33,439 nucleotides of DNA from JAJYTL01 sp046705265 (GCA_046705265.1 JBJKQL010000043.1:1-33439); one strand, 5' to 3'; positions 16,881 through 25,645 are shown, numbered from the stretch's first letter. Notes: generated by a model from the sequence alone, not told the origin. Translations and numbers: made by a program.

Positions 16881-17273
16881 TGCAAATTTTAGCGACCATC
16901 GCTCCCTTCAGTGAGGCTCCGAACGCGCAACCCGAAAGTCATTTGCCAGTGCAGGCTGGCGGCGGCGCCGCGACTTCACGGCGGTCGCAAGCCCCCTAAA
17001 CAGGACCTGAGGTTTGACCCCTATCCGCTTCCAGTCGTGCCGCATCCGACCCGGACCTCTGGCCGTCCCTTCAGGAATTTGATCCCCTGGTCGCGCATAC
17101 GCGGCTTGACGCCAATCATGGGATCACGCTTTTCGCCAATCCACCGCCACTATCCAGGGCGCTCGCCGCGGCTTAAGGTAAGGGGGCAAAACCCGAGCAC
17201 CTACGTGGATTTAGTCCGGCTCTCAAGCGGCGTTGAAAACTCGCCCTGACGCATATTCCGCTTCCGCTCGGAA
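16881..17273. other. Gene-poor spacer
   Basis: I see no convincing gene here. A plus-strand frame at 16911-17249 is open but has proline- and arginine-rich composition and no recognisable motif or ribosome site. The right side abuts the probable end of an ISL3-type element. Confidence 0.4.
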
Positions 17274-17297
17274 GGGCCGTTCACACCATCAAATTTT
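17274..17297. repeat. Possible terminal inverted repeat of an ISL3-type remnant
   Basis: A segment beginning GGGCCGTTCACACCATC lies immediately beyond the transposase stop codon at 17304, where the terminal repeat of an ISL3 element is expected. The matching repeat at the other end was not found, consistent with a truncated element. It is inferred from position more than from sequence. Confidence 0.3.
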
Positions 17298-17303
17298 ATA
17301 GTG

Positions 17304-17729
17304 TCAGCATGAAGCGAAGCCGATCACGCGGGCCTGAAGTAGATCGAGTTTTCCGCGCCCATATATGTGACGTTTAACGAACTTGAGCTTGGTAAACTGA
17401 CGTTCGGTCTGAGCGTTCGACCAGGGCATTGTGATTGCGGCGCTGACGGCGGCTTGCTCTCTGATCACACCGCTGGCGAACGAGGCGGCCAAGCCTGATT
17501 TTGCGCGCTCCGGCCAGAGGTCGAAGTCGACGGGAGAGTTCTTCTGGATCATGGTCTGGAATGCCGCAATGATTTTGCGCGTATCGACAAGCGGCGGCAC
17601 GCCGCTCTCGACGGCGGCGGCGATGGTTTCAGCATTGGAACGCGCATCACGAGCGACGGTCATAAGCCGTGCGATGGTCTGGGACGAGCACATCCGTGCC
17701 AGCGCACCATCGGCCTTCTCCGCCCGCAT
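17304..17729 (-). pseudogene. ISL3-family transposase, C-terminal fragment
   Basis: These 141 codons match the C-terminal part of ISL3-family DDE transposases, most clearly PWSNAQTERQFTKLKFVKRH followed by IYGRGKLDLLQARVIGFA, a hallmark of the family. Full-length ISL3 transposases are around 400-550 residues, so the N-terminal DNA-binding zinc finger and much of the catalytic core are missing. The frame begins at 17729 where similarity simply ends, showing truncation rather than a real start. It marks an old insertion between the catabolic island and the following envelope genes. Confidence 0.8.
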
Positions 17730-18472
17730 CGCGCCATCGTGCTGGACCTCTTCGAAATTGAATCAGGCCACATAGCCTCGCCGCGGCCTACCCTCGCCGC
17801 CAACCACTACGTCGTCGACCTCGCAAACACGCTGAAAGGACTTAACCTGGCTTCGGAAACTGGCGCTCATACTATTGAGGATGAGCCAGGCGCCCCGCTG
17901 AATTGCAGCATAAGCCCCAATTGCATCGATGAAATTGTTCCTGCGGTGACAAACGCTGTGCGCTCGGCACCAACGAACAGCGCCTTGGTCTGGCAAATCG
18001 TAAGCCCCAACCTAACTAAAGCCAGATGCGCGACACAACGGCTTGCTACGCCCAGCGGCTTTTCGTGGATCTCTGCCCGGTATTTAAGGCGGGCAGGCTC
18101 GCGCGCAACGATACACATGAGGCTGAGTGAAGGCTCGGACCATGTCTTGTCCTGATGGTGGCTCTTCGTCGAACGCAGGACGTAAGATAGTCATACCGAC
18201 CCGCCTGCCCTCCAAGATTGAAGAGTATCGTGAAATAGCACTGAGGACGGGCGCGGAAACCTTCCGCTATTGCGGACCATAGCGCGGGCCGTAATTCCAA
18301 GTGTTTCAGCGCGACACGAAAAGACCGCAACTTGACCGTGGTCAAATTCGAACAGCTTGAACTGGTATAGAAGATACGCACGCAAATGCGATTTAGGCGT
18401 GTCGCAAATTTTGCGGCGCGGAACAGCTCGGCATCACGAGAGAGACGAGCTGACGGATGAAAGGAAGCTATG
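17730..18472. other. Spacer with an unrecognised open frame
   Basis: A plus-strand frame at 17739-18155 (138 codons) and antisense frames over the same bases are open, but none has a recognisable motif, signal peptide or ribosome site. It may be a relic disrupted when the ISL3 element was truncated. The last 100 bases or so before 18473 are more AT-rich and presumably contain the promoter of the lipoprotein gene. Confidence 0.35.
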
Positions 18473-18919
18473 ATGCGTGTTAGTGCTGGATTCTCCGTGG
18501 TGGGTGCGATCCTGGCCCTGACCTTGGGTGGATGCGCGTCCTTGGTCGACGGCGGGATGCAGAAGGTCTCAGTCGAGACCGTTGGGCCGAAGGGCGTCAT
18601 CACGGCGGCGAATTGCGAGCTGAGGAACAGTAAGGGAAGCTCGTTTGTTCCTGCAACGCCGGATGTTGCGCTGGTCTATCGCGATGGCGGCCCATTATCG
18701 GTCGTCTGCACGAAAAATGGGCTGCCGGAGACTAGTGTCACGGTCCGACCGTCAATGAATAAGGTGGATGTGGCCAACGTGTTATCGGCGGGAATCGGCG
18801 AAGGCGTCGATATCGCCGACGGCGCCGGTTACTCATATCCGTCGCGGATCACAGTCCGAATGGAGAAACAAGGCGGCGAGGCGTCAATCCGGCTGCCCCA
18901 GGCTGCCGCAAAGGGATGA
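18473..18919 (+). CDS. Small lipoprotein of unknown function
   Basis: This 148-residue protein begins with a lipoprotein signal peptide: a short charged start, a hydrophobic stretch VVGAILALTL and the lipobox LGGC, with Cys21 as the probable lipidated residue. The mature part contains KVSVETVGPKGVITAANCEL and a second half rich in beta-prone residues (VTVRPSMNKVDVANVL), reminiscent of PEGA-like carbohydrate- or envelope-binding domains, although I cannot name a family. AAGGAAG stands 5 bases before the ATG at 18473; another ATG lies just upstream at 18470. It is monocistronic as far as can be seen. Confidence 0.8.
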   Translation: MRVSAGFSVVGAILALTLGGCASLVDGGMQKVSVETVGPKGVITAANCELRNSKGSSFVPATPDVALVYRDGGPLSVVCTKNGLPETSVTVRPSMNKVDVANVLSAGIGEGVDIADGAGYSYPSRITVRMEKQGGEASIRLPQAAAKG

Positions 18920-18977
18920 TTTAAGTTTTCTGCGGCACAAAGTCTGCCGAAAGAAATCTTACCGGCAAAGAAACCAA

Positions 18978-19017
18978 GCTGCGGCCGTTCGTCACAGGCC
19001 GTTTCTCGAACCGCAGC
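18978..19017. terminator. Stem-loop after the lipoprotein gene
   Basis: GCTGCGG at 18978-18984 pairs with CCGCAGC at 19011-19017, and inside this GTTCG pairs with CGAAC after a 2-base bulge, leaving a 15-base loop. It lies 60 bases beyond the lipoprotein stop and just before the next gene. No T-tract follows, so it may be a weak terminator or a leader structure for the downstream gene. Confidence 0.4.
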
Positions 19018-19051
19018 CGCCCCAATCTATAATTTATGGTGAGCATAGGCG

Positions 19052-20050
19052 ATGGTAGCAATTTACGAACGAGCCATCTTTTCCACCCCCCAAGAACTCT
19101 GGCACGTTGCGCGAAGGCCATTTCGAGTTCTCATAGGCCTATTCGGTGCGATCTGGATCGCGAACGCCGGATTCCAATTTTTCGCCTGGCTGGCGCAGCC
19201 CGGTACCCAGGGCGCAACCAACCTCATTCGCGCCTTTTCCAAACCCGCCGCGGGCGCGCCGTCTTGGCTTAAGCCCTATATTCTCGTTGTAGCTCATGGA
19301 GTGGAGCAGATTGGGCCTCATGCGGTCGCCCTGGCGATGGTCGTGATCGCCGGCCTGATTGGCCTCGCCTTCCTGGCCCGCGTCGGCGTCGCCGTTGCCG
19401 CCTGGTTGGGCATCGCCTATTGCTTCTTCTGCTGGACGACCCTGAACGCGCTTGGCTATCCCTATACTGGCGGCCAGACCGATCCTGGCGTCTTCGTCGC
19501 CTACATGATCTCATTCGTCTTCATTTTGAGCATCCTCCCGGTCCTTACCGAGACACAACCGGGATCGGCCCAGTTCCCGAACCGCCTCTGGACTCTCGGG
19601 CGAATTCTATTTGGCCTCCTCTGGGCGTTTGATGCGGCGCTAAAATGGCAACCCGCGTTCCTAGATCATTTCATGAGTCAGCTGACATCGGTCGTGTCAG
19701 GGCAACCGGGTTGGATCGCAGCCTACCTCGGTTTCGTTATCGCAATCGTCGGCGCTATCGGTCCGTTCTTCGTCGCGGTGCTCGTCGCCCTCATCGAAAG
19801 TGCGATCGCCTTGAGCCTTCTGACTGGCCGCGCACTCCGAATCTTCGTTCCGCTGGGATTCCTGTGGTCGCTCGCCATCTGGAGCACAGCCGAAACTTTC
19901 GGCGGTCCCTATACGAGCGCCGGTACAGGCGTACGCGGCAATGTCATCGGAAACGTTTTCATTTACGCCGTAATTTTTCTCCTGCTCTGGGTGTCGCTGG
20001 GCGTCAGCAGCCCAGAGAAAGCGACGAAGCCAAATCCGAATGCGACCTAA
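19052..20050 (+). CDS. Multi-pass membrane protein, DoxX/DoxD-like
   Basis: This 332-residue protein has about eight hydrophobic segments. Examples are FRVLIGLFGAIWIANAGFQ, ALAMVVIAGLIGLAFLARV, VAYMISFVFILSILPVL, AYLGFVIAIVGAIGPFFVA and VFIYAVIFLLLWVSL. The C-terminal half, with GRILFGLLWAFDAALKWQP, an acidic residue in a membrane segment (ALIESAIALSLL) and WSTAETFGGPYTSAGTGVRG, resembles the DoxX/DoxD family, whose members include a thiosulfate:quinone oxidoreductase subunit and quinone-linked membrane proteins. Its exact role cannot be given. The ATG at 19052 has only a short AGG upstream. No partner gene adjoins. Confidence 0.7.
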   Translation: MVAIYERAIFSTPQELWHVARRPFRVLIGLFGAIWIANAGFQFFAWLAQPGTQGATNLIRAFSKPAAGAPSWLKPYILVVAHGVEQIGPHAVALAMVVIAGLIGLAFLARVGVAVAAWLGIAYCFFCWTTLNALGYPYTGGQTDPGVFVAYMISFVFILSILPVLTETQPGSAQFPNRLWTLGRILFGLLWAFDAALKWQPAFLDHFMSQLTSVVSGQPGWIAAYLGFVIAIVGAIGPFFVAVLVALIESAIALSLLTGRALRIFVPLGFLWSLAIWSTAETFGGPYTSAGTGVRGNVIGNVFIYAVIFLLLWVSLGVSSPEKATKPNPNAT

Positions 20051-20469
20051 ACGCATCCGGATTGCCGCTCCAAAACGGCAGAGTGAAATCGGCGCACCAA
20101 AACACCAATGAGCATGCTCGCTCTATTTGGGCAGTGAATTCATAGACCCCTGCCCCACTATCGCCGTATTGGAGCCAACCCTCCTAGTCACTGATCATTG
20201 CCAGCGTGCACGCCATTTGTAGGCCCTCTCATTCGTAACACATGACCAGCTTCTCCTGGTGCGCGTCAGCCGCAGCTTGAGTTTGCCATGCGAATTGGGG
20301 CCCGTCCTTTGGTCTGGCGGCACTGTCACTGGCCTGCTCCTTGGGCGATCCCAGCGCTGCCCCCGCCTGCGTTAGGCGCGACCGCACCGAGGATCGTGTG
20401 GCGATGCTTATCTAAGTCGGATTAAGCACCTGAGCGCATCGGCCCACTCTCTGCAACACCTTTTCCACT
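20051..20469. other. Spacer between convergent genes
   Basis: The flanking genes converge here. On the minus strand a 52-codon frame at 20230-20388, starting GTG and ending in WQTQAAADAHQEKLVMCYE, has a natural-looking amphipathic, glutamine-rich end, but it lacks a ribosome site and any recognisable family. It could be the tail of a decayed gene. No T-tract terminator was seen for either neighbour. Confidence 0.3.
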
Positions 20470-21897
20470 TCAAACAACGGCCGGGACAACTTCTTCGACG
20501 ACCTCCACTGGAGGGAGGAGGGTCACCGGCAGCGCATGCAGGATCGGCGCTTTCATGACCTCCAAAAACTCGGCATGATCGGGATGTTGAGGACGGAAGA
20601 CATCAACCAAGTCGAATTCCGTGTGAGTGAAGGTTCCGGTGTTACGAATACGGGTAAAGCCTACCGAATCGGCCTTTACCTCTTTCGCCAGCGCAACAAA
20701 TTCCGGCATTTCCCTGAAATTTGCCGCTTGGACCACGAAATTGAGGCTGAAAGCAAGGATATCGCCAGCCTGCCTCTTCTCTGAGATAAATTTAAGGTTT
20801 TTCAAGAGCCGGCTGAAATTTCCAGGTCTCCGCACGATCCTGTAAGTTTCCTCGCGGGCCGCATCGACCGAGACGCTAAGTTGCATGACGTTACCAGCCA
20901 GGCCAAGTTCGTCCCAGGCCTGCTCGTCACAGAGTTGGGCGTTCGTAAGAAGGAATAGCCTCCGCTTGTCGTGCGACTTGGCCGTATAGGCTTTTATCAG
21001 TTTCCGGAAGTGATTGCTGGCAAATGGATCTCCGGATCCGGTAACCAGGATTTCGTCTGCGAGCTCCAGCATGCCGTCCATATTTTCAAGGACCGGGGTA
21101 AATACGTCTTGCTTTGAATTTCCCAGGCTTACGATCTGGCGGCGGCAGGATGGGCATGCAAGATTGCACGAAGGGTCGTAAGAAAGGGCGACGTAACCCG
21201 GCGCGGAACGGGGCTCCCTGAGATTGTCAGGAGCATCCCTTGGTGGCAATGTTCGAGCCGCGATTGACGAGCAATATACAGTGTTACAGTATCGGAATGA
21301 GCCATCGACGATAGAGGCACGTATTAACTCGGCAACTTTGCTGTTCCAGACTTTCTGCCAGGGGGTACTATCCATATTTCCCAAGGGCACAGGGAGCCAA
21401 TGCGGGCAGCAGGAATATGAATCCCCATGGTCGGTGATCTCGAGATGATTAAACGGCCTGTTGCACCAGGAATGCTTGAGATACTCCTCCGTGGTCTCTT
21501 GCCTGCCTAACTGCAAGTCATTGCACTTGGTTAGCGTCCTGGAGGCAACGGCATCCCGGAAGTTGATGGATATCGCCAATTGGGCGAAGCGCTGGGCTAT
21601 CTCTATCTTTCCAGAAGAAAAGTATTTGTCTGCAAAGGCCGCCGCGATGGCTGACTTCCTCTGCGGATCGGCTAGATCGCATAGCGCCCTATGAATCGCA
21701 TCATCGCTGAACAAGCGAACCGCCTGTTCTAGTTGGGCGGACGCCCTTGCGCAAAAGCTGCCGCTGTCAATAACGCCATGGCGCATGTGCGGAAGCCATG
21801 GTGATACCTCGCTATAGATACGGCTCAACTCAGCGACGGCCTGCTGAAGGGTTTTGGCCATGTCCGATAGTGGGTCAACAGTTTTGACTTCGGTCAT
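20470..21897 (-). CDS. Radical SAM protein with N-terminal SPASM-like module
   Basis: This 475-residue protein has three parts. Residues 1-130 are helical and TPR-like (KIEIAQRFAQLAISINFRDA). Residues 141-215 look like a SPASM/twitch cluster-binding module: WCNRPFNHLEITDHGDSYSC, then CPHWLPVPLGN and WQKVWNSKVAELIR, with Cys145, Cys163, Cys164, Cys204 and Cys209. Residues 236 onward form the radical SAM core with the [4Fe-4S] triad CNLACPSC (Cys244, Cys248, Cys251), a glycine motif ILVTGSGDPF and VSVDAAREETYRIVRR. SPASM modules normally follow the core, so the order is swapped. Its start ATG comes 6 bases after a stop codon of an upstream frame and lacks a ribosome site, suggesting translational coupling. 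The substrate is unknown; peptide or saccharide modification is possible. Confidence 0.85.
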   Translation of the reverse strand: MTEVKTVDPLSDMAKTLQQAVAELSRIYSEVSPWLPHMRHGVIDSGSFCARASAQLEQAVRLFSDDAIHRALCDLADPQRKSAIAAAFADKYFSSGKIEIAQRFAQLAISINFRDAVASRTLTKCNDLQLGRQETTEEYLKHSWCNRPFNHLEITDHGDSYSCCPHWLPVPLGNMDSTPWQKVWNSKVAELIRASIVDGSFRYCNTVYCSSIAARTLPPRDAPDNLREPRSAPGYVALSYDPSCNLACPSCRRQIVSLGNSKQDVFTPVLENMDGMLELADEILVTGSGDPFASNHFRKLIKAYTAKSHDKRRLFLLTNAQLCDEQAWDELGLAGNVMQLSVSVDAAREETYRIVRRPGNFSRLLKNLKFISEKRQAGDILAFSLNFVVQAANFREMPEFVALAKEVKADSVGFTRIRNTGTFTHTEFDLVDVFRPQHPDHAEFLEVMKAPILHALPVTLLPPVEVVEEVVPAVV

Positions 21898-21903
21898 CTT
21901 TGG

Positions 21904-22140
21904 TCAGTGAGGTTGTTGGTTCATGTAGGACTGTCGAACGATTCCCATAACTTGGTTAAGATTTTCGTAATTGCTCATCTGCGCCGTCCGAGCGGCATGC
22001 ACAGCGCTTGGATGATATTCAATCGGAAAATCCCACCGACACGAGACGGGTTCGCGATCGAACGATTGAATAAAGCGCCACAGTCTCTGCCAGTTTTCGA
22101 AAGATGTGCCAATCGATTTACGAAGGGGCCGGCGGCGCAC
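21904..22140 (-). CDS. Possible small coupled ORF, or gene remnant
   Basis: A 78-codon frame starts at a GTG (22140) and ends 6 bases before the downstream radical SAM gene, which itself lacks a ribosome site. The reading frame is open further upstream to the end of the preceding gene (through LVATIHSGFRSPSPGFDLAQ). The part FENWQRLWRFIQSFDREPV followed by SCRWDFPIEYHPS looks like real protein, whereas the N-terminal arginine-rich stretch does not. I do not recognise a family; a vestige of a sulfotransferase- or glycosyltransferase-like gene is one reading. Its position suggests it at least provides coupling for the next gene. Confidence 0.35.
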   Translation of the reverse strand: MRRRPLRKSIGTSFENWQRLWRFIQSFDREPVSCRWDFPIEYHPSAVHAARTAQMSNYENLNQVMGIVRQSYMNQQPH

Positions 22141-22217
22141 ATTGACGCCCAGCTGGGCAAGGTCGAAGCCCGGCGATGGCGACCTAAACCCTGAGTGGAT
22201 CGTAGCAACGAGAAAAT

Positions 22218-24527
22218 TCAGGCCGCACTGGCCTTCTCTACGGCGTCCTGATCCCGCGCCTGTTCCTCCGCTACGATGGTTGGATCGCGACTAACGATGA
22301 TGTCCCGTAGAAAATTAGAGATCGGCTGCAACGCGCCAACGAGAGACGCATACATGGCCGGGTTCTCCGAGTGCCGTGACACGAGCCGTTCGACGAAGAA
22401 GGTTGCCGCATAGGTCTCATCCGCCGCCATTTTCCGAATGTCGAAGCCATGAAACAGACGTTCGAGCGTGATCTGCCTTTCGGGCGACAGAAGGGAATTC
22501 CGGATGCGCCGCGAGGCGGCGGGCGCCGGCATCGGAAGACCCGCAGGACGATAGTGCTCTGCTGCCTCGATCCACCCCTCGATTCTCCGCCTGACCGCCT
22601 GTAGCCGCTTCGCCGCCTTCGCATCGGAACGGAGACGGCCGAGCGGCGTTTCTTGCAACTGTTCCACAAAATAGCCGATGGGGTATGTCTCCGACGCGAG
22701 AGCTTGCTCCAAATTGAAATCACGCACAACGCGGGCCAGCCGGATACGGTCATATGGATCTGTGACCGCCGTTAGATCGAACACGGACCCGGCGTTTAAG
22801 TGCACGGGTCCTGCGCTTGCTTTCCATGCCGGATTGATGAAAGCCCCAATTCGGGCAATCGTATCGGGGGCACTCAGTTCCTCGGTCGTAATGTCAAGCC
22901 ACTGGGGGAAATCCGCCCTTGCTGCCTCAATCAGCGCGTGATTCTTATCATAATACCAGCCTATCCTGACCGCCAGGCTGCTGCGGGCCCATTCGGCCGC
23001 ATCCATTTCCTTGAAATGGCGCGCGGTCGGGCGCACGATGTCGTGCGCTTCCGCAAGCGACACATAACCGCCCCAATTCTGCGGATAGAGCTCGGCCTGC
23101 CGGATGAGCGCGCGCACCGCAGCCTCGCGCGAACGCTTAAGATTAATGATTTTCAAATCTGGACCGAAGACGTCACGGACGACCGGCATGAAGAAGCCGA
23201 AATTATTGCCGACGATAATCTCATGCTGCCACCCGTTAAGCATCGTGGCGATGCGATCGACCTCCTGATTTGTGACGTAACGCATCGCCGCCTCGGCCAC
23301 TGCGTAGCTATCAACAAGATACTGGATCTGCGATTCAGCATTGTTCGCCCCGTGCAGAGATTTGATAAGGGTCCAGAGGGAACGGCTTCCGTCAGCGCCA
23401 GCACCGACGACCAAGACTTTGAGAGGATTCTTAAGCTGCGCCTGGGGCAGACTCTCGAACACTTCCTTGTACCGGGCAGTGGTTTTCACCAGCGGATGGA
23501 AGTGGACGTGGGCGTCGTCCAAAGGCCTGTAGAGTTTGCAGGTATGACAGCCATCAAGGTGCCGCTCCTCGCGCAGCTTCCTGTACTGTTGGCCAAACCA
23601 GATCGCATCAAATCCCGTCGCAAAGGCATTGCCGAGATTGTCGCTGCCTGCATGACAGCAGGGGGCGACGGCCCCATTTGTATAGACGATCGCCTCGTCA
23701 AAGGGGCTCGTACACCAATGTTCCTTGTCGTATTCCTGGGGAGTCGACTCTCCAAAACGAGCGCCCTCCACGCGGACCCCCAACAGACGCCCGAGATTCT
23801 GCGCCCGATCGAAGGATTCGTTATACGTCTCCTTGTGAAAGAAAATGCTGTAGTCGATGCGCGACTCCTGCGTAACCATGTATTGATAGAAACCGACCGT
23901 CGAGCAGCCGAGTTCGCGAGCAACAAGAACGAAGTCTTCCATCTCGGCAATGTTGTCGCGGTGGACGACGTAATGGAGCCGCACCTTTCTGCGGTCCTCC
24001 GGCTCGAGCCCGCGGAGAAATTCTCGGATCTTGCCGCAGGTTTTGTCGAATTGGCTCAACCCCCGCCCATTCAATTTTTCGAGACGGACGCGTGGATCGG
24101 GATCGCCTGCATAATCCAATCGATTGACTTCGGGGTGCATGTCGCGTTGATATGCCTCGGGATTCGCTGCATTCAGCGAAACCACCAATTCGCGCAGCCG
24201 GCGGCCGAGTTTCCGGCCGTGCTCGTATGAAAGCGCCGTTCCGTTCGAGATCAACATGATGAGATTGTCCCGCGGATTGAGCGCGTAGATTCGGTCGAGA
24301 ACTTCATGCAGACGCGGGTAAAGGAAGCTCTCGCCGAAACCGGTGAGGCTGATCATCTCGGCATGCCGGATTGCGTTCTCCATATGGCCGAGGTGGGCAA
24401 AGTCCATATGGACGCCCTTATTGTTCTGAGATTGCTCGAATTCGTCACGCCAGCAGATGAAGCACTTCAGATTGCACCGGTCGGTCAGCGCGATGGTCAG
24501 CTTTTTTGGATAGGCGACCTGGTCCAT
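22218..24527 (-). CDS. Radical SAM / SPASM / sulfotransferase-like fusion protein
   Basis: This 769-residue protein has, in order, a radical SAM core with TDRCNLKCFICWRDEF (Cys18, Cys22, Cys25), the motif LTGFGESFLYP and a strand LRELVVSLNAANPEAY. A SPASM domain follows at about 270-335 (WCTSPFDEAIVYTNGAVAPC, Cys291, LGNAF, CHTC) with the usual cysteine layout. A region of about 220 residues resembling P-loop sulfotransferases comes next: VLVVGAGADGSRSLWTLIK as a possible phosphosulfate loop and LKIINLKRSREAAVRALI as the possible 3'-phosphate R/S motif. A helical tail of about 180 residues ends the protein. The ATG at 24527 has GGGAG 8 bases upstream; an in-frame upstream start at 24587 is less likely. 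It follows the acyltransferase gene by about 110 bases and precedes the second radical SAM gene. Radical-based modification coupled to group transfer is an inference; the sulfotransferase assignment is tentative because the loop departs from consensus. Confidence 0.85.
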   Translation of the reverse strand: MDQVAYPKKLTIALTDRCNLKCFICWRDEFEQSQNNKGVHMDFAHLGHMENAIRHAEMISLTGFGESFLYPRLHEVLDRIYALNPRDNLIMLISNGTALSYEHGRKLGRRLRELVVSLNAANPEAYQRDMHPEVNRLDYAGDPDPRVRLEKLNGRGLSQFDKTCGKIREFLRGLEPEDRRKVRLHYVVHRDNIAEMEDFVLVARELGCSTVGFYQYMVTQESRIDYSIFFHKETYNESFDRAQNLGRLLGVRVEGARFGESTPQEYDKEHWCTSPFDEAIVYTNGAVAPCCHAGSDNLGNAFATGFDAIWFGQQYRKLREERHLDGCHTCKLYRPLDDAHVHFHPLVKTTARYKEVFESLPQAQLKNPLKVLVVGAGADGSRSLWTLIKSLHGANNAESQIQYLVDSYAVAEAAMRYVTNQEVDRIATMLNGWQHEIIVGNNFGFFMPVVRDVFGPDLKIINLKRSREAAVRALIRQAELYPQNWGGYVSLAEAHDIVRPTARHFKEMDAAEWARSSLAVRIGWYYDKNHALIEAARADFPQWLDITTEELSAPDTIARIGAFINPAWKASAGPVHLNAGSVFDLTAVTDPYDRIRLARVVRDFNLEQALASETYPIGYFVEQLQETPLGRLRSDAKAAKRLQAVRRRIEGWIEAAEHYRPAGLPMPAPAASRRIRNSLLSPERQITLERLFHGFDIRKMAADETYAATFFVERLVSRHSENPAMYASLVGALQPISNFLRDIIVSRDPTIVAEEQARDQDAVEKASAA

Positions 24528-24635
24528 ACAGGATACTCCCGGCTGGCGTTTCTCCGACCAAATTGCTGGGCCGTAGTTCTGCGGCACATCGGTACGGCAA
24601 TAGCGAACTATAGGGCAGCCGCGATGAACATATTA

Positions 24636-25277
24636 TTAACGCTGTGCAGCTGTCGCATCCGTTGGCATGGCACATTCATCGGGGGTGGAGCGGAGAAGAC
24701 GCAGGATACGAAGACATTTTTCGACGTCGCCATGAGGCAGACACTCTACGGCCTCACGATCAAGGTCCCACCATTTCAGCGCCAGTAGCTCTGTTCGGAT
24801 ATGTTCGGGGAAGCGATAGCGGGCGGTGCGACCGGGAACGCCAAGGATTATTGCATATGGTTCGACGTTATGCGTAACCACCGCTCCGGCAGCGATTAGA
24901 GCACCATTCCCGACCGTAATCCCGCCCACGACCACGGCATTTGCGCCGATCCAGACATCGTGCCCAACGCGCGTTTCGGCGATTTGGCGAGCCGCCTTAG
25001 TGCCGCTCAGTTGCAAGCTGGTGCCGAGACAATGGATGGGATGATTAGTGGCGCCGATGGCCGCATTGCGCGCGATGGAACAATATCGCCCGACCCTGGT
25101 GAGGGGGTAGATGGTGGCGCCATTAATTTCGCTGTAGGCTCCAATGACGCAATTGCCCTGAATCTCCGTGCCGCGAAAAATGCGGACCCCCACCTCAAGA
25201 AAATTACCGTTCGCATCTTCGGCTCCCGTCGTGAGGTCGAAGATTTCATCGGCCAGCGGCGCTGGGTCTTGCGGCAT
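24636..25277 (-). CDS. Hexapeptide-repeat (left-handed beta-helix) acyltransferase
   Basis: This 213-residue protein matches xenobiotic/CatB-like O-acetyltransferases. The beta-helix repeats begin at VGVRIFRGTEIQGNCVIGAY and continue through RVGRYCSIARNAAIGATNHP, where the histidine is the probable catalytic base. They end with VGHDVWIGANAVVVGGITVG and GALIAAGAVVTHNVEPYAI. The C-terminal signature GVPGRTARYRF and a helix ending KWWDLD complete the family pattern. The ATG at 25277 is chosen because AAGGA stands just upstream and gives the family's usual length; the frame is open to 25415. It would acetylate a hydroxyl or amine on a sugar or peptide. As first gene of the leftward radical SAM cluster it may decorate the same product. 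Confidence 0.9.
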   Translation of the reverse strand: MPQDPAPLADEIFDLTTGAEDANGNFLEVGVRIFRGTEIQGNCVIGAYSEINGATIYPLTRVGRYCSIARNAAIGATNHPIHCLGTSLQLSGTKAARQIAETRVGHDVWIGANAVVVGGITVGNGALIAAGAVVTHNVEPYAIILGVPGRTARYRFPEHIRTELLALKWWDLDREAVECLPHGDVEKCLRILRLLRSTPDECAMPTDATAAQR

Positions 25278-25645
25278 CGTTCCTTCTCCGAGGGACGGCA
25301 ATTGGGCGATTAGGCGATCGCGGTTGTCAAGTTCAGTGTTGAACGTTAGGTGCGGCTTGGTTAAGAAACCGCTATCAAAGCCGGCAGACAAATTATTTGG
25401 AGTTCGAGTCAGCACGCTGGCGATAAAGTCGTATCCGAATCCCGATCTTCCTTAAACTGTTCGGGCCGAGCTGTAAGCCGGGCCCAAGACGTTGGCGTGT
25501 CATTGCCAAAGCGTTGCGTGAAGCGACGACAGCGGCAGAAAAGAGCCTCGTAATAAAATCGCCGCACATGCACGATGAGTGGTACGCATCTCCCCTCCGC
25601 GGGAAAATCGGCCGGTCTCCGTCGATACCGGCTATTGATCCGCCC
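25278..25645. other. Upstream region of the acyltransferase gene
   Basis: No convincing gene lies here. Open frames on both strands are arginine- and serine-rich without motifs. The leftward promoter of the acyltransferase/radical SAM cluster is expected in this interval, but no clear -35/-10 pair stands out. Confidence 0.35.

Noticed and set aside
18046..18603. Minus-strand open frame of 185 codons
   Set aside because: It overlaps the start and signal peptide of the lipoprotein gene on the other strand, which has a good ribosome site and lipobox. This frame has no motif.
22800..24230. Plus-strand open frame of 476 codons
   Set aside because: Antisense to the radical SAM fusion gene; no motif or ribosome site.
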